The notes under the pieces: generated by a model | The model's database searches: none | The model's input: the letters and a program-made list of their open reading frames with translations, nothing else | Told to the model about the DNA's origin: nothing | Shown here: one piece after another, positions 1 to 9,045 of the stretch | Position numbering within the stretch: position 1 is the stretch's first letter | How the letters are laid out: each line of letters starts with the position of its first letter | Assembly (NCBI RefSeq): GCF_024170465.1 | Contig: NZ_JALJYF010000002.1 | Span: 310,001 to 374,000, forward strand | Direction of reading: 5' to 3' | Source of the DNA: Natronospira proteinivora | GTDB lineage: Bacteria > Pseudomonadota > Gammaproteobacteria > Natronospirales > Natronospiraceae | Length of the DNA stretch: 64,000 bases | Program-made: the position numbers and the translations under genes

Positions 1-2064
1 CAGGACAAGACCATCGAGCAGCACGGGGAAAGCCGACAGGACCCCTATCACTGGCTGCGGGATGACAATTGGCAGGCTTTGCTGCGAGACCCGAGCCTGC
101 TCAAGACCCCCATCCGGGAACAGCTGGCGGCGGAAAATCGCTATCACGATGCCATGATGGCGGATGCCGCTGATCTACGGGAAGCTCTGTTCCAGGAAAT
201 GCGGGGCCGGATCAAGGAGGACGACGCCTCAGTCCCCGAAGCGGATGGCCCCTACGAGTACTACCTGCGATTCCGGGAAGGCGGAGACTATCCCCTCTTT
301 GCCCGCCGCTCCCGGGGCAAGGAAGAAGAGACCATCCTCTTCGACGGGGACGCCGAGGGCCGGGGCCAGCCCTTCTTTTCCATCGCTTCGGTGGATCACA
401 GCCGGGACCACCGCCTGATCGCCTATGGCGTGGATACCACCGGATCGGAGTATTACACCCTGCGGGTACGGGATACCGAAACCGGCCAGGACCTGCCCGA
501 TGTGATTGAAAGCACCGATGGCGGCGTGGTCTGGGCGGCGGATTCCAAAAGCTTTTTCTATGTGGAGCGGGATGACAATCAACGGCCCAAGCGGGTCAAG
601 CAGCACTACCTGGGCCAGGACCCGGCGGATGATCGCATTGTCTTTGATGAACCGGATGATGGTCAGTTTGTCTCGGTCTCAGAAACCCAGAGCGGTGACT
701 ACATTCTGATCAGCTCGGGCAATCACGACAGCAGTGAAACCCGCTTCATCCCGGCCACTCAACCCGATGCCGAACCTCAATTGATCGCACCCCGAAAAGA
801 CGATGTGCTCTACGAAGTCGAACACCGGGGCGAGCATTTCTACATCCTGACCAACATCGAAGGCGCCATTGATTTCAAGATTGTGCGCACACCAATCACC
901 CGGCCGGCACCGGACAACTGGGAAGACGTGGTTGCCCATCAACCCGGCCGCCATATCAGTGATTTTGTTTGTTACAAAAATCACTGGGTTCGCCTGGAAC
1001 GGGTGGATGCCAAACCGCGGCTGGTCATTGACAACTACCAAGGCGAAAACCGGGAAGTACCCATGGAGGCCGAGGCCTATCATCTGGGCCTGCGCCCGGG
1101 CCTGGCATTCGATACCCAATGGACGCGCTTTGTCTATTCCACACCGGCCCAACCGGCCCAGACCTTCGACTACCACATGGCCACCGGTGAGCGCCGCCTG
1201 CGCAAGACCCAAGTCGTGCCCAGTGGCCATGATCCCGATCGCTATGTGGTGGAGCGCCTGGATGCCGAAACAGCGGATGGGGCCATGGTGCCCATCATCA
1301 TCCTGCGTCTGAAATCCACACCAGTCGATGGCAGCGCCCCGGTCCTGCTGTATGGCTATGGCAGCTACGGCATGAATCTTCCGGATGCCTTTTCCCTCAC
1401 CCAGCTGTCGCTGGTGGATCGTGGCGTCATTTACGCCGTGGCCAAGGTCCGGGGTGGCTCGGAGAAGGGCCAGCCCTGGTATCGGGACGGCAAGCTCCAG
1501 CACAAGCCCAACAGCTTCCAGGATTGCTTGACCGCTGCCCGGGCCCTGGTGGAACACCGTTACACCCAAGCAGGCCGTATCGTGCTGGATGGTCGTTCAG
1601 CGGGTGGCCTGCTGGTGGGCGCCACGCTCAACCTGGATCCGGAATACTTTGCCGGCGCCATTGGCGGGGTGCCTTTCGTGGATGTACTCAACACCATCTC
1701 CGATCCCAGCCTGCCCCTGACCCCGCCGGAATGGCCGGAGTGGGGTAATCCCATTGAGTCGGAGGCGGATTACCAGACCATCAAGTCCTATTCGCCCTAT
1801 GAGAATCTGCGTGACGATGCGGTCTATCCGCCGGTGATGGCCACGGCCGGTTTGGCGGATTTCCGGGTGACCTATTGGGAGCCGGCCAAGTGGATTGCCC
1901 GGCTGCGGGCCGAGACCCGGGGCGGGCCCTATCTGCTCAAGACCAATATGGAGGCCGGCCACGGGGGTTCGGCGGCCCGTTTTGAGGCACTGAAGGAGGA
2001 AGCTGATCTCTTCGCCTTCGCCCTGAAAGTCATGGGCAAACTATCAGCCAAGCCCTCAAATTAA
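1..2064 (+). CDS. ptrB: Oligopeptidase B (S9A prolyl-oligopeptidase family), 5'-truncated
   Basis: The frame is open from the first base of the window, so the gene begins upstream and about 688 residues are visible. Oligopeptidase B is a serine peptidase that cleaves short peptides after Arg/Lys. The N-terminal DPYHWLRDDNW motif is typical of the family, followed by a beta-propeller region. The C-terminal alpha/beta-hydrolase part contains LLYGYGSYG, RGGSEKGQPWYRDGK, the nucleophile motif GRSAGG (Ser codon at 1597), the Asp-containing GLADFRVTYWEP and the His-containing EAGHGG, so the Ser-Asp-His triad is intact. No signal peptide can be judged because the start is missing. It fits a peptide-using lifestyle. 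Downstream lies repeat copy 1. Prolyl endopeptidase is the alternative, but the motifs fit oligopeptidase B better. Confidence 0.93.
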   Translation, partial: QDKTIEQHGESRQDPYHWLRDDNWQALLRDPSLLKTPIREQLAAENRYHDAMMADAADLREALFQEMRGRIKEDDASVPEADGPYEYYLRFREGGDYPLFARRSRGKEEETILFDGDAEGRGQPFFSIASVDHSRDHRLIAYGVDTTGSEYYTLRVRDTETGQDLPDVIESTDGGVVWAADSKSFFYVERDDNQRPKRVKQHYLGQDPADDRIVFDEPDDGQFVSVSETQSGDYILISSGNHDSSETRFIPATQPDAEPQLIAPRKDDVLYEVEHRGEHFYILTNIEGAIDFKIVRTPITRPAPDNWEDVVAHQPGRHISDFVCYKNHWVRLERVDAKPRLVIDNYQGENREVPMEAEAYHLGLRPGLAFDTQWTRFVYSTPAQPAQTFDYHMATGERRLRKTQVVPSGHDPDRYVVERLDAETADGAMVPIIILRLKSTPVDGSAPVLLYGYGSYGMNLPDAFSLTQLSLVDRGVIYAVAKVRGGSEKGQPWYRDGKLQHKPNSFQDCLTAARALVEHRYTQAGRIVLDGRSAGGLLVGATLNLDPEYFAGAIGGVPFVDVLNTISDPSLPLTPPEWPEWGNPIESEADYQTIKSYSPYENLRDDAVYPPVMATAGLADFRVTYWEPAKWIARLRAETRGGPYLLKTNMEAGHGGSAARFEALKEEADLFAFALKVMGKLSAKPSN

Positions 2065-2082
2065 ATGAGCGACCACAACAAC

Positions 2083-2643
2083 TCATATCAGCCCGTATAG
2101 CGAAGCCGAAGCCAGCTCACACACTCCAAGACTTTCGGCCTGGAGGATTGAGCACATGGTGGGATTGTCCAGGGCTGTAAGCGACAGGGATGTCGCGCCC
2201 AGAGCGTCTCAGGGATGGATTTACAGCGTCCCTGGACAATTCCACCATGTGATCAAGCCGTGAAGCCCTGAAAGAAACCCATTCTTATCGGCTGGCTAAA
2301 CTCAACCCGCCCCGAGATGACCGGACCTGACTAAGTACTGGTTTGCAGCAATCCTAAAAACTTTTCAATGTTCCCATTGGGCAAATTAAAGCACTGTTCC
2401 GTTAGACAGCTCACCGGCCTTTCGAACCACAGCCAGCTGAGGGTATAGATTTCTGCTTTTATTTCACGGCTTGATTCATTGGTATTCCTTTTCAGGACCG
2501 CCGTGGACCCATCCCTGGGGGCTTCGTAAAAATCGTCCAAGATTTTTACGATCCTGAAAAGGAATACCAACGACTCAATCCTCCCAAATTAAAACAGTGG
2601 TGGGTGTGAGCTGGCTTTGGCTTCGTTCGGAGTACCGCAGTAG
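2083..2643 (+). repeat. Double-hairpin dispersed element, copy 1
   Basis: This is copy 1 of a four-copy family, lying between convergent genes. It starts with a terminal inverted repeat (CGAAGCCGAAGCCAGCTCAC at 2101-2120) whose inverted counterpart lies at about 2606-2625. Hairpin 1 has 20-nt arms at 2155-2174 and 2230-2249 (one G.T wobble) and an inner gcgaca/tgtcgc stem with GGGA loop. After a conserved core (about 2250-2475) comes hairpin 2, whose arms here have the unrelated sequence TTGGTATTCCTTTTCAGGA and its complement (about 2479-2569). The tip of hairpin 2 holds a further 10-bp hairpin (CGTAAAAATC/GATTTTTACG). No transposase or convincing gene is present. The outer boundary is set by the weaker CTAC..GGCA..CC extension seen in the other copies. 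Confidence 0.85.
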
Positions 2644-2663
2644 ATGATTCTTTGGGTTGAACC

Positions 2664-3716
2664 TTACTGGCTTTGTTCCGACGTGGTCAGCACCAGCTTG
2701 CCGGTGGTCTGGCGGCTTTCCAGATCGTGGTGGGCCTGGGCGACTGACTCGAAGGGATAGGTGGTTACCGGAAGAGGCTTGAGGGTGCCAGCATTCACGC
2801 CGGACAGTAACTGATCAAAACCGTCACGCAGCACACCCTTTCGATGCCCCATGAAGCTCAGATTGAAAGCCAGCACACTGCGGTTATCGCTGGTCATGGC
2901 CAGAGGATCGAAACGGGGTGTGCGCAGCCAGGCCATGATGAGCGCCGGCCAGTTAAGCCGGCCGCGGCCATGGCGATCGAAGGAGAACATGCTGTGAAAG
3001 CCGTAGACGATCAAGCGGCCACCCGCGGCCAGATGGGCATAGCTCTGCTTTAAGGTGCGATAACCATTGGCATCCGAAATCAGGTCATAGCCTTCGGGCG
3101 AATGGGCCCGGGCCTCGGCCCACAAGTCCTGGCTGGATTTGTCGATGACCGGGATGCCGTAAGGAGACAAAGCCTCGCGTTTATGCTCGGCCCCCACCAC
3201 ACCCACCACATCGGCCCCGGCCTGCAAACCCAGCTGAACCAGGGCCTGACCCACACCCCCGGCGGCGGAATGTACCAGAAGGCGATGGTCCGGCCGGATA
3301 CGTCCCAGGACATGCAGGGCATACCAGGCGGTGAGAAAGACGGTGGGGAAACCGGCGGCTTCGCTTAGGGACCAATGCGCGGGAACGGCCTGGACCTGCT
3401 CGGCGGGCACGGCAAGCCGGGTGGAATAGCCATTGAACAGGGTCAATGCCATGACCCGATCACCCCGGCGAAAGCCTTGTACCGACTCGCCCACCGCCGC
3501 CACGGTACCGGCCACTTCAAAGCCGGGGATTAGCGGCCAACCCACCTTTTCCCGGGCGGATTTGTAAAGCCCCATGCGGGCAATGCAATCGGCAAAGTTA
3601 ACGCCCACGGCGGCCACATCGATAAGCACTTCATCCGCCGCCGGCACCGGATCGGGGGCCTCCATCACCCGCAGTCGATCATGGCCCCCGGGCCGATCAA
3701 TCCGAATAATCTGCAT
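2664..3716 (-). CDS. Medium-chain dehydrogenase/reductase, quinone-oxidoreductase/VAT-1 type
   Basis: A 350-aa cytosolic zinc-independent MDR protein, predicted to use NAD(P)H to reduce quinones or activated alkenes. Visible are the GroES-like N-terminal domain (ending around PGFEVAGTVAAVGESV), the family segment AAGFPTVFLTAWYAL, and the Rossmann motif HSAAGGVGQALVQLG near the middle. Cys/His ligands for catalytic zinc are not apparent, which supports the quinone-oxidoreductase branch. I chose the ATG at 3716 (MQIIRIDRPGG) over an upstream in-frame ATG because the family starts here. It overlaps the end of the NfeD-like gene by 20 nt. It is the last gene of a tightly packed minus-strand group. 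The substrate is unknown. Confidence 0.82.
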   Translation of the reverse strand: MQIIRIDRPGGHDRLRVMEAPDPVPAADEVLIDVAAVGVNFADCIARMGLYKSAREKVGWPLIPGFEVAGTVAAVGESVQGFRRGDRVMALTLFNGYSTRLAVPAEQVQAVPAHWSLSEAAGFPTVFLTAWYALHVLGRIRPDHRLLVHSAAGGVGQALVQLGLQAGADVVGVVGAEHKREALSPYGIPVIDKSSQDLWAEARAHSPEGYDLISDANGYRTLKQSYAHLAAGGRLIVYGFHSMFSFDRHGRGRLNWPALIMAWLRTPRFDPLAMTSDNRSVLAFNLSFMGHRKGVLRDGFDQLLSGVNAGTLKPLPVTTYPFESVAQAHHDLESRQTTGKLVLTTSEQSQ

Positions 3717-4098
3717 TGTCTGACTCCACCGGGCGTACCGTGAGCACCATGCCATGGGCCGCAATCACCCGTACCCGCGCGCCGGCCGGGATGGCTTGTT
3801 CACCCGCCTTGCGGGCCTGCCAGCGTTCACCGGCCACCTCCACCAGGCCCTGGGGGTCCAACTCGGTTCGGACCTTGCCGGTCAAACCCACCAGCGCATG
3901 GGCCCCTGCGGATTGCCCCCCTTCCAGAGCTGGCCGGTAGACGGGATACAACAAGGCATCCTTGATCAGCCACACCAGGAGGAGGATGCCGGCCAATTGC
4001 AGTGATACCCAGTCCCAGGCCACCAGGATGTAGAGAATGAGGCCGAACAGAAGCAGGCCGGGGATTTGCAGGAGGCAATATTTCAGTAGCGTGGCCAT
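3697..4098 (-). CDS. NfeD-like membrane protein (short, OB-fold type)
   Basis: A 133-aa protein with two closely spaced transmembrane helices at roughly residues 5-50 (LLLFGLILYILVAWDW; LAGILLLVWLIKDAL) and a C-terminal domain of about 60 residues with the NfeD/OB pattern LVGLTGKVRTELDPQGLVEVAGERW. Family members usually work with membrane proteases or stomatin/SPFH proteins in membrane quality control. Here the upstream neighbour, 5 nt away, is a rhomboid protease rather than a stomatin, which suggests a membrane-proteolysis partnership. That last point is inference from context. Confidence 0.8.
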   Translation of the reverse strand: MATLLKYCLLQIPGLLLFGLILYILVAWDWVSLQLAGILLLVWLIKDALLYPVYRPALEGGQSAGAHALVGLTGKVRTELDPQGLVEVAGERWQARKAGEQAIPAGARVRVIAAHGMVLTVRPVESDNADYSD

Positions 4099-4103
4099 GA
4101 TCC

Positions 4104-4772
4104 CTAGAAGCGTTCATCCCGTATGCCATCATCCTGATACCGGGTATCCACTTCACCCGGAAAGGCTTCATCTTCCTCCTCTTCATACTCCCAGGCATAA
4201 CGCTTGCGAGGTGGAAGGGGGTCGTGATGGCGCAGGAAGATGGCGGCCAGGATACCGCACAGGGCACCAAAGAGATGGGATTCGAAAGACACGCCGGGGC
4301 CCTGGGGCAGCACCCCCCAGATCATGCCGCCGTAGAGAAAGAAGACCAGCAGTGCCAGGGCAATGGATCGCCGGTCACGACGCAACACACCGATGACAAA
4401 GACAAAGAAGAGCATGCCATAGGTCAGGCCGCTGGCCCCCACATGGACCGCGTCCCGGGCGAAGATCCAGACCAGCACACCGGAGGCCAGCCAGATGAAG
4501 GGCAAGGCCAGCCGGGCGGCCTTGGGAGTCCCGAACAGCATGGCGGTGCCAAGTATGAACAGGGGCAGGGTATTACTGAACAGATGACTCCAGGAGCCAT
4601 GCAGCAGGGGGGCGAAGACAATCCCCGTCAAACCGAAGGCATCCCGGGGACGCAGGCCGAAGCCTCGCAGCTCCAGGGGAGACAAGACATTGATCAGTTG
4701 CACCAGCCAAAGCAGGACGACAAAGCCGCCCATCAGCCAGGCTGTGCGTTTCAATCGCCAGACATCATCCAT
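4104..4772 (-). CDS. Rhomboid-family intramembrane serine protease
   Basis: A 222-aa inner-membrane protein with about six hydrophobic helices. The catalytic serine motif GASG (residues about 112-115, in HVGASGLTYG), the HLFSNTLPLF helix (a rhomboid loop/TM2 signature) and the late histidine in ESHLFGALCG form the expected Ser-His dyad. The acidic tail (YEEEEDEAFPGEVD) is cytoplasmic and probably accessory. Rhomboids cleave transmembrane substrates within the bilayer. The substrate is unknown. It follows the alpha/beta hydrolase gene without a gap and precedes the NfeD-like gene. Confidence 0.88.
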   Translation of the reverse strand: MDDVWRLKRTAWLMGGFVVLLWLVQLINVLSPLELRGFGLRPRDAFGLTGIVFAPLLHGSWSHLFSNTLPLFILGTAMLFGTPKAARLALPFIWLASGVLVWIFARDAVHVGASGLTYGMLFFVFVIGVLRRDRRSIALALLVFFLYGGMIWGVLPQGPGVSFESHLFGALCGILAAIFLRHHDPLPPRKRYAWEYEEEEDEAFPGEVDTRYQDDGIRDERF

Positions 4773-5669
4773 TCAATCCCCTTGCCGTTGAAGCCAGCCT
4801 GCCACCTCGGGGAAATGATCCTCCGCAGCACTGGGAGCGGTCAACATATCGATATGACCGTAATCCTTTTGATTACCATGGGCGCGGGCCAGGAGACGAA
4901 AATGCTGCTCCCCCTGGCCAGACTCGGCCATCAAGCGTTTCACATCCTCCGGATGGCCCAGGGCCGGGTCGGCGGCACCGGCAAGGTACAGGGCCGGCGG
5001 CAAGGTCAGTTCCGACAGGGCCCGGTGATAATCAAAGCCGTCCTCCGGATCCACCCATCGGGTCTGTCGCACCCAGGCCTTGCCCTGGGCATGACTGAGA
5101 CGGGATTCATCATCGGAACCGAACTTCAGGCGCCGAGCCGGCAGGTAACCCACCAGGCGGGTGATCAACGATGACAACCAACACCAGATCAGATCCACAT
5201 AAAGCAACCGCTGCCAGTTCCAGACCCGGACCCGGCGCTTGCTGCCGAAGAAACAGAGCGAAGCCACCCGGGGGATGCGCTCGGGGTAGCGGGCCAGGGT
5301 GGCGGTCATCATGACACCGCCCCAGGAATGGGCCAGCCAGTGCTGGGCCACGCCGGGACGCTGATTGGCCAGATAATCCATGGCTGCTGGGATTTCATGG
5401 CGGATGGAATCCGTCTGGCTATAGTGCAAACCACTGTGAATGGGGGGCCGACTCTCCCCCCGGCCGCCCAGATCCATCACCCAGACATCAAAGCCCTGCC
5501 CGGCCAACCAGGGGGCCAGGCCCCGGCCGGAACGGCTGTAGAAGATCCGCCCGTTCTCAATGGCACCATGCAGGAGCAGGAGCATGGGGCCTTCGCCGGG
5601 GAAGCGGCGCAGGTGGATTTCGTAGGCGTCCCCGATGGGAAGGAAATGGGATTCGGCTTCAACTCTCAT
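4773..5669 (-). CDS. Alpha/beta-hydrolase, putative lipase/esterase
   Basis: A 298-aa alpha/beta-hydrolase. The oxyanion segment LLLLHGAIENGRIFYSRSG, the nucleophile elbow AHSWGGVMM (Ser at about residue 129) and a C-terminal His (KDYGHIDML) are present. The YSRSGRGLAPWLAGQGFDVWVMDLGGRG pattern resembles acid-lipase/PHB-synthase-like hydrolases. There is no signal peptide, so a cytoplasmic enzyme is expected. It sits 9 nt downstream of the ABC-F gene in the same minus-strand group. The substrate cannot be deduced. Confidence 0.8.
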   Translation of the reverse strand: MRVEAESHFLPIGDAYEIHLRRFPGEGPMLLLLHGAIENGRIFYSRSGRGLAPWLAGQGFDVWVMDLGGRGESRPPIHSGLHYSQTDSIRHEIPAAMDYLANQRPGVAQHWLAHSWGGVMMTATLARYPERIPRVASLCFFGSKRRVRVWNWQRLLYVDLIWCWLSSLITRLVGYLPARRLKFGSDDESRLSHAQGKAWVRQTRWVDPEDGFDYHRALSELTLPPALYLAGAADPALGHPEDVKRLMAESGQGEQHFRLLARAHGNQKDYGHIDMLTAPSAAEDHFPEVAGWLQRQGD

Positions 5670-5678
5670 CCAATCGCC

Positions 5679-7586
5679 TCATGAAATCTCGCGTTCGGCC
5701 GCTTCCACCGCTTCTTCCGCCGCCATCCAGTCGCTTTCCAGGGAAGCCAGGGTTTGCTTCAACTCGGCTTGCTGCTTGAGCAAGGCCGTCATCCGATCCT
5801 TGTTCTCGTCCTCGTACAGATCTGGATCCGCCAGCGCGGTTTCCAGCTTGGCCAGCTCCTCGTTACGGGCTTCCAAGGCCTTCATGAGGCGGCCGGCCTT
5901 GTCCCGCAGGGGCTTCAAGGCCTGGCGGCGCTCGGCGGCCGCCCGCCGGGCCGCCTTGCGGTCACCAGGGTTGCTCTTGGCCGGGGCCTGGGCGCGGCGT
6001 TCGGCATTGTCCGCCTGGCGGCGTTGATCCAGCCAGTTGCGATAGTCCTTCAGATCCCCGTCGAACTCGGACACCGTGCCGTCACAGACCAGCTGATAGG
6101 CCTCCACCGTGCTGTTGAGCAAGTGGCGATCATGGGAGACGGTAATCACCGCCCCCTCGAATCCCTGCAGGGCCATGGTCAGGGCATGGCGCATTTCCAG
6201 ATCCAGGTGGTTGGTGGGCTCATCCAGCAGCAGCAGATTGGGGGCCTGCCAGACCAGCAGGGCCAGCACCAGGCGAGCCTTCTCGCCGCCGGACAGGGGC
6301 GCCACGGGCCCGGTGGCCATATCGCCGTGGAAACCGAAGCCGCCGATGAAGTTGCGCAGGGCCTGTTCGGAGACCTTGGGCGCCAGCCTCTGGAGATGCA
6401 TCAGGGGGCTGGATTTCAGATCCAGCTGTTCCAGCTGGTGCTGGGCGAAGTAGCCGATGCGCAGATTGGCACCCCGGTGGATGGTGCCGGCCGAAGGCTC
6501 CAACTCCCCGGACAGGGCCTGAATCAGGGTGGACTTCCCCGCCCCGTTGGGACCCAGAAGACCGATCCGGTCGCCGGGGGCGATGCTCAGTTCAATGTCC
6601 CGAAGAATGGTGGTCTCGCCATACCCCAGGGACACATCCTCCAGCTTGATCAGGGGGCTGCCGGCACGCGGGGGTTCCGGGAACTGGAAATCAAAGGGGG
6701 AATCCACATGCGCCGGGGCCAGCTTTTCCATCCGCTCCATGGCCTTGATGCGGCTTTGGGCGGCCTTGGCCTTGGTGGCCTTGTAGCGAAAGCGGTCCAC
6801 GAACTTCTGCATGTGTTCGATTTCGCGCTGCTGCTTTTCATACAAAGCCTGCTGCCGGGCCAGATCCGCCGCGCGCTGGCGCTCGAACTCACTGTAATTG
6901 CCGCTGTAGTGATTCAGACGCTGATGCTCAATGTGGAGGATTTCATCCACCACCCCATCGAGAAATTCCCGGTCATGGGAGACCAGCAGCAGGGTGCCCT
7001 GGTATCGGCGCAGCCATTCCTCCAGCCAGAGCACGGCCTCCAGATCCAGGTGGTTGGTGGGCTCATCCAAAAGCAGCAGGTCGGAGGGGCACATCAGGGC
7101 CTGGGCTAGGCCCAGTCGCACCCGCCAGCCCCCCGAGAAGGCCGAGACCGGCCGCTCATGGGCGGCAGCGGCAAAACCCAGGCCGTTGAGCAATTCCCCG
7201 GCCCGGGCCCGGGCCGAATAGCCATCGGCATTGCCGTACTGGGCATGGGCCCGGGCGATGGCCTCCCCCTCACCCTGAGCCTCGGCCTCGGCGACGGCGG
7301 CTTCGGCCGCCCGAAAGGCCGGGTCGCCATCCAGCACGAATTCAATGGCCGGGCGGTCCAGGTCGGTGAACTCCTGGGCCATATGGGCAATCACCCAGTC
7401 CGAGGGGAGCGAGACGTCGCCGGCATCCACACTGAGCTCGCCCATGAACAGGGCAAACAGGGTACTCTTGCCGGTGCCGTTGGCACCGACCAGACCGACC
7501 TTGTGGCCGGGGAACAGGGTGGTGCCGGTTTCTTCCAGCAGGAAGTCCCGGCCACGGCGGAGGCTGATGTTGGATAGCTGAATCAT
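5679..7586 (-). CDS. yheS: ABC-F family ATPase, YheS-like
   Basis: A 635-aa soluble protein with two ABC ATPase cassettes and no membrane segments. Cassette 1 has Walker A GANGTGKST, signature SAFSGGWRVRLGLAQAL and LLLLDEPTNHLDL. Cassette 2 has GPNGAGKST, LSGGEKARLVLALL and a second LLLLDEPTNHLDL. Between them lies the basic interdomain linker (KQQREIEHMQKFVDRFRYKATKAKAAQSR), and a charged coiled coil forms the last 100 residues. ABC-F proteins act on the ribosome. The linker and coiled coil match the YheS branch rather than Uup or EttA. It is the first gene of the minus-strand group. Confidence 0.92.
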   Translation of the reverse strand: MIQLSNISLRRGRDFLLEETGTTLFPGHKVGLVGANGTGKSTLFALFMGELSVDAGDVSLPSDWVIAHMAQEFTDLDRPAIEFVLDGDPAFRAAEAAVAEAEAQGEGEAIARAHAQYGNADGYSARARAGELLNGLGFAAAAHERPVSAFSGGWRVRLGLAQALMCPSDLLLLDEPTNHLDLEAVLWLEEWLRRYQGTLLLVSHDREFLDGVVDEILHIEHQRLNHYSGNYSEFERQRAADLARQQALYEKQQREIEHMQKFVDRFRYKATKAKAAQSRIKAMERMEKLAPAHVDSPFDFQFPEPPRAGSPLIKLEDVSLGYGETTILRDIELSIAPGDRIGLLGPNGAGKSTLIQALSGELEPSAGTIHRGANLRIGYFAQHQLEQLDLKSSPLMHLQRLAPKVSEQALRNFIGGFGFHGDMATGPVAPLSGGEKARLVLALLVWQAPNLLLLDEPTNHLDLEMRHALTMALQGFEGAVITVSHDRHLLNSTVEAYQLVCDGTVSEFDGDLKDYRNWLDQRRQADNAERRAQAPAKSNPGDRKAARRAAAERRQALKPLRDKAGRLMKALEARNEELAKLETALADPDLYEDENKDRMTALLKQQAELKQTLASLESDWMAAEEAVEAAEREIS

Positions 7587-7660
7587 GGCCGCGCACTCTA
7601 CCGCGCCCGGGGTGCGGGGCCAAGGCCATTCACCCGGAACTTCGGCGACCTCGTGGGCGG

Positions 7661-8893
7661 CTAGTCCATACGCACCCGATTCCGGCCGCTGGATTTGGCA
7701 GCATACATGGCCGTATCAGCCCGCTTCAGGACCGCATCAATACCGCCATCATCCCGCCGAACCACACTCATCCCCAGGCTGATGGTCATGGCAATCTCCT
7801 TGCCGTCCGGCAGGTGAAATCGCTGTTCCGCAACGCCGGCCCGCAATCGTTCACAGGCTTGACGGGCGCACCGGCCTTCCGTCTGGGACATCAACAGCCC
7901 GAATTCCTCACCACCCAGGCGACCCAGCAGATCGGTCTCCCGGCAATGCTCAGACATAATTCGCCCAAGGGCCTTTAGGGCCGCATCGCCGGCATCGTGG
8001 CCATAACGGTCATTCACCTGCTTGAAATAATCCGCATCCAGTAAGGCAACGGCAAAGGGCGTGCCATAACGCTGGTAACGGGCGTACTCCTGCTGCAAGC
8101 GCTCCATGAACGCCCGCCGATTGGCCAGGCCAGTCAACACATCCGTACGGGCCTGATGTTCCAGATTCAAGGAATCCACGAAATGCTTGCGGGCGAAAAA
8201 TTCGGAGATGGTGGTCCCGAACAGCAAGGGCACCATGGCGGTGAGCAGATACATGCTGCCCATGGAGGTGAAATAAGGCTCTTCATAGCCCCAGAACAAC
8301 CCCACCAGAACGAAGTTGGCAATCACCACGGAGCCACTCAGGGCAGCCACCCATACCCGCATGCGAAAGCCCACAAAATTGAAGATCAACAGCAAGACCA
8401 GGCCCAGCAGATAGAAGACCGATTCATAGGGCCGGGTATCAGCCGCCTGGGTGGTGAAAATCATGGCGATCAGGGAAAGCCCGATAAGCTGGATGACAAT
8501 AGCCAGAATCCAGTCCGTGTATCGCCGGATTCCCGGCAGAAAGGTCAAACCGAAAGCCAGGGCGATAATCGGAATGCCCACCCCGAAACGCAACCACCAA
8601 AGAAAAGGCTGCTGGCTCCCTATCCAGACATCTTCCATCAGGCCAAAAAGGGCGTAGGCAAGCGCCCCGACAAACAGGGCCAAGCGTCCCAGCAGCAGGG
8701 GGTTGAGTTCAAAACTACGGGAAAAGCCCCTTTCCAGTTCCGGGTCCCTGAAACGCAGAGTGAAAGCGTAGACTTGATAGGGCGAGGGGAAATGGCTTTT
8801 CAGCCATTGATGCCAGGGGCTTCGCTCGACAAGCTTGTCCCATCCACGCCATTTCCCCATCCGCCACAACTCCCACATTAAGATCGTCAACAC
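7661..8893 (-). CDS. Membrane diguanylate cyclase (six-helix N-terminus plus GGDEF)
   Basis: A 410-aa inner-membrane protein predicted to make c-di-GMP from GTP. The N-terminal half (about 70-240) has around six transmembrane helices, a probable membrane sensor. The GGDEF domain occupies about residues 250-408, with DVLTGLANRRAF, the active-site motif GGEEF and DTAMYAAKSSGRNRV. An RxxD inhibitory site is not obvious upstream of GGEEF. No EAL domain is present. It is transcribed divergently from the HipA-like gene and is one of four GGDEF proteins in the window. Confidence 0.9.
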   Translation of the reverse strand: MLTILMWELWRMGKWRGWDKLVERSPWHQWLKSHFPSPYQVYAFTLRFRDPELERGFSRSFELNPLLLGRLALFVGALAYALFGLMEDVWIGSQQPFLWWLRFGVGIPIIALAFGLTFLPGIRRYTDWILAIVIQLIGLSLIAMIFTTQAADTRPYESVFYLLGLVLLLIFNFVGFRMRVWVAALSGSVVIANFVLVGLFWGYEEPYFTSMGSMYLLTAMVPLLFGTTISEFFARKHFVDSLNLEHQARTDVLTGLANRRAFMERLQQEYARYQRYGTPFAVALLDADYFKQVNDRYGHDAGDAALKALGRIMSEHCRETDLLGRLGGEEFGLLMSQTEGRCARQACERLRAGVAEQRFHLPDGKEIAMTISLGMSVVRRDDGGIDAVLKRADTAMYAAKSSGRNRVRMD

Positions 8894-9045
8894 TCATCCC
8901 AGGATAGATGTCCTGGGGACCTGGCGCGACGAAAAACGGGCTTTCATCTTCGTGTCCGACTTGACCCCCAAGGTTTTGTCCGCTTTAATCAGCGCGGTTT
9001 TTCATTCCTGCATTTGTTTCACAACCTTGGACGCAGACAACCGCG

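Noticed and set aside
2155-2249. Ordinary rho-independent terminators as the explanation for the large hairpins
   Set aside because: Stems are far too long, no T-runs follow, and the hairpins sit in symmetrical pairs inside a repeated unit, two copies of which lie between co-directional genes.
2331-2570. Short frames inside the repeat elements (also near 16308-16604, 34995-35246 and 46652-46924)
   Set aside because: They run across hairpin arms, start and stop at different points in each copy, and lack ribosome sites. Similarity reflects repeat homology.
5754-7109. Long plus-strand frames opposite the ABC-F gene and other GC-rich genes
   Set aside because: They are antisense shadows of genes with clear conserved motifs, and their translations are low-complexity (Gln/Gly/His-rich).
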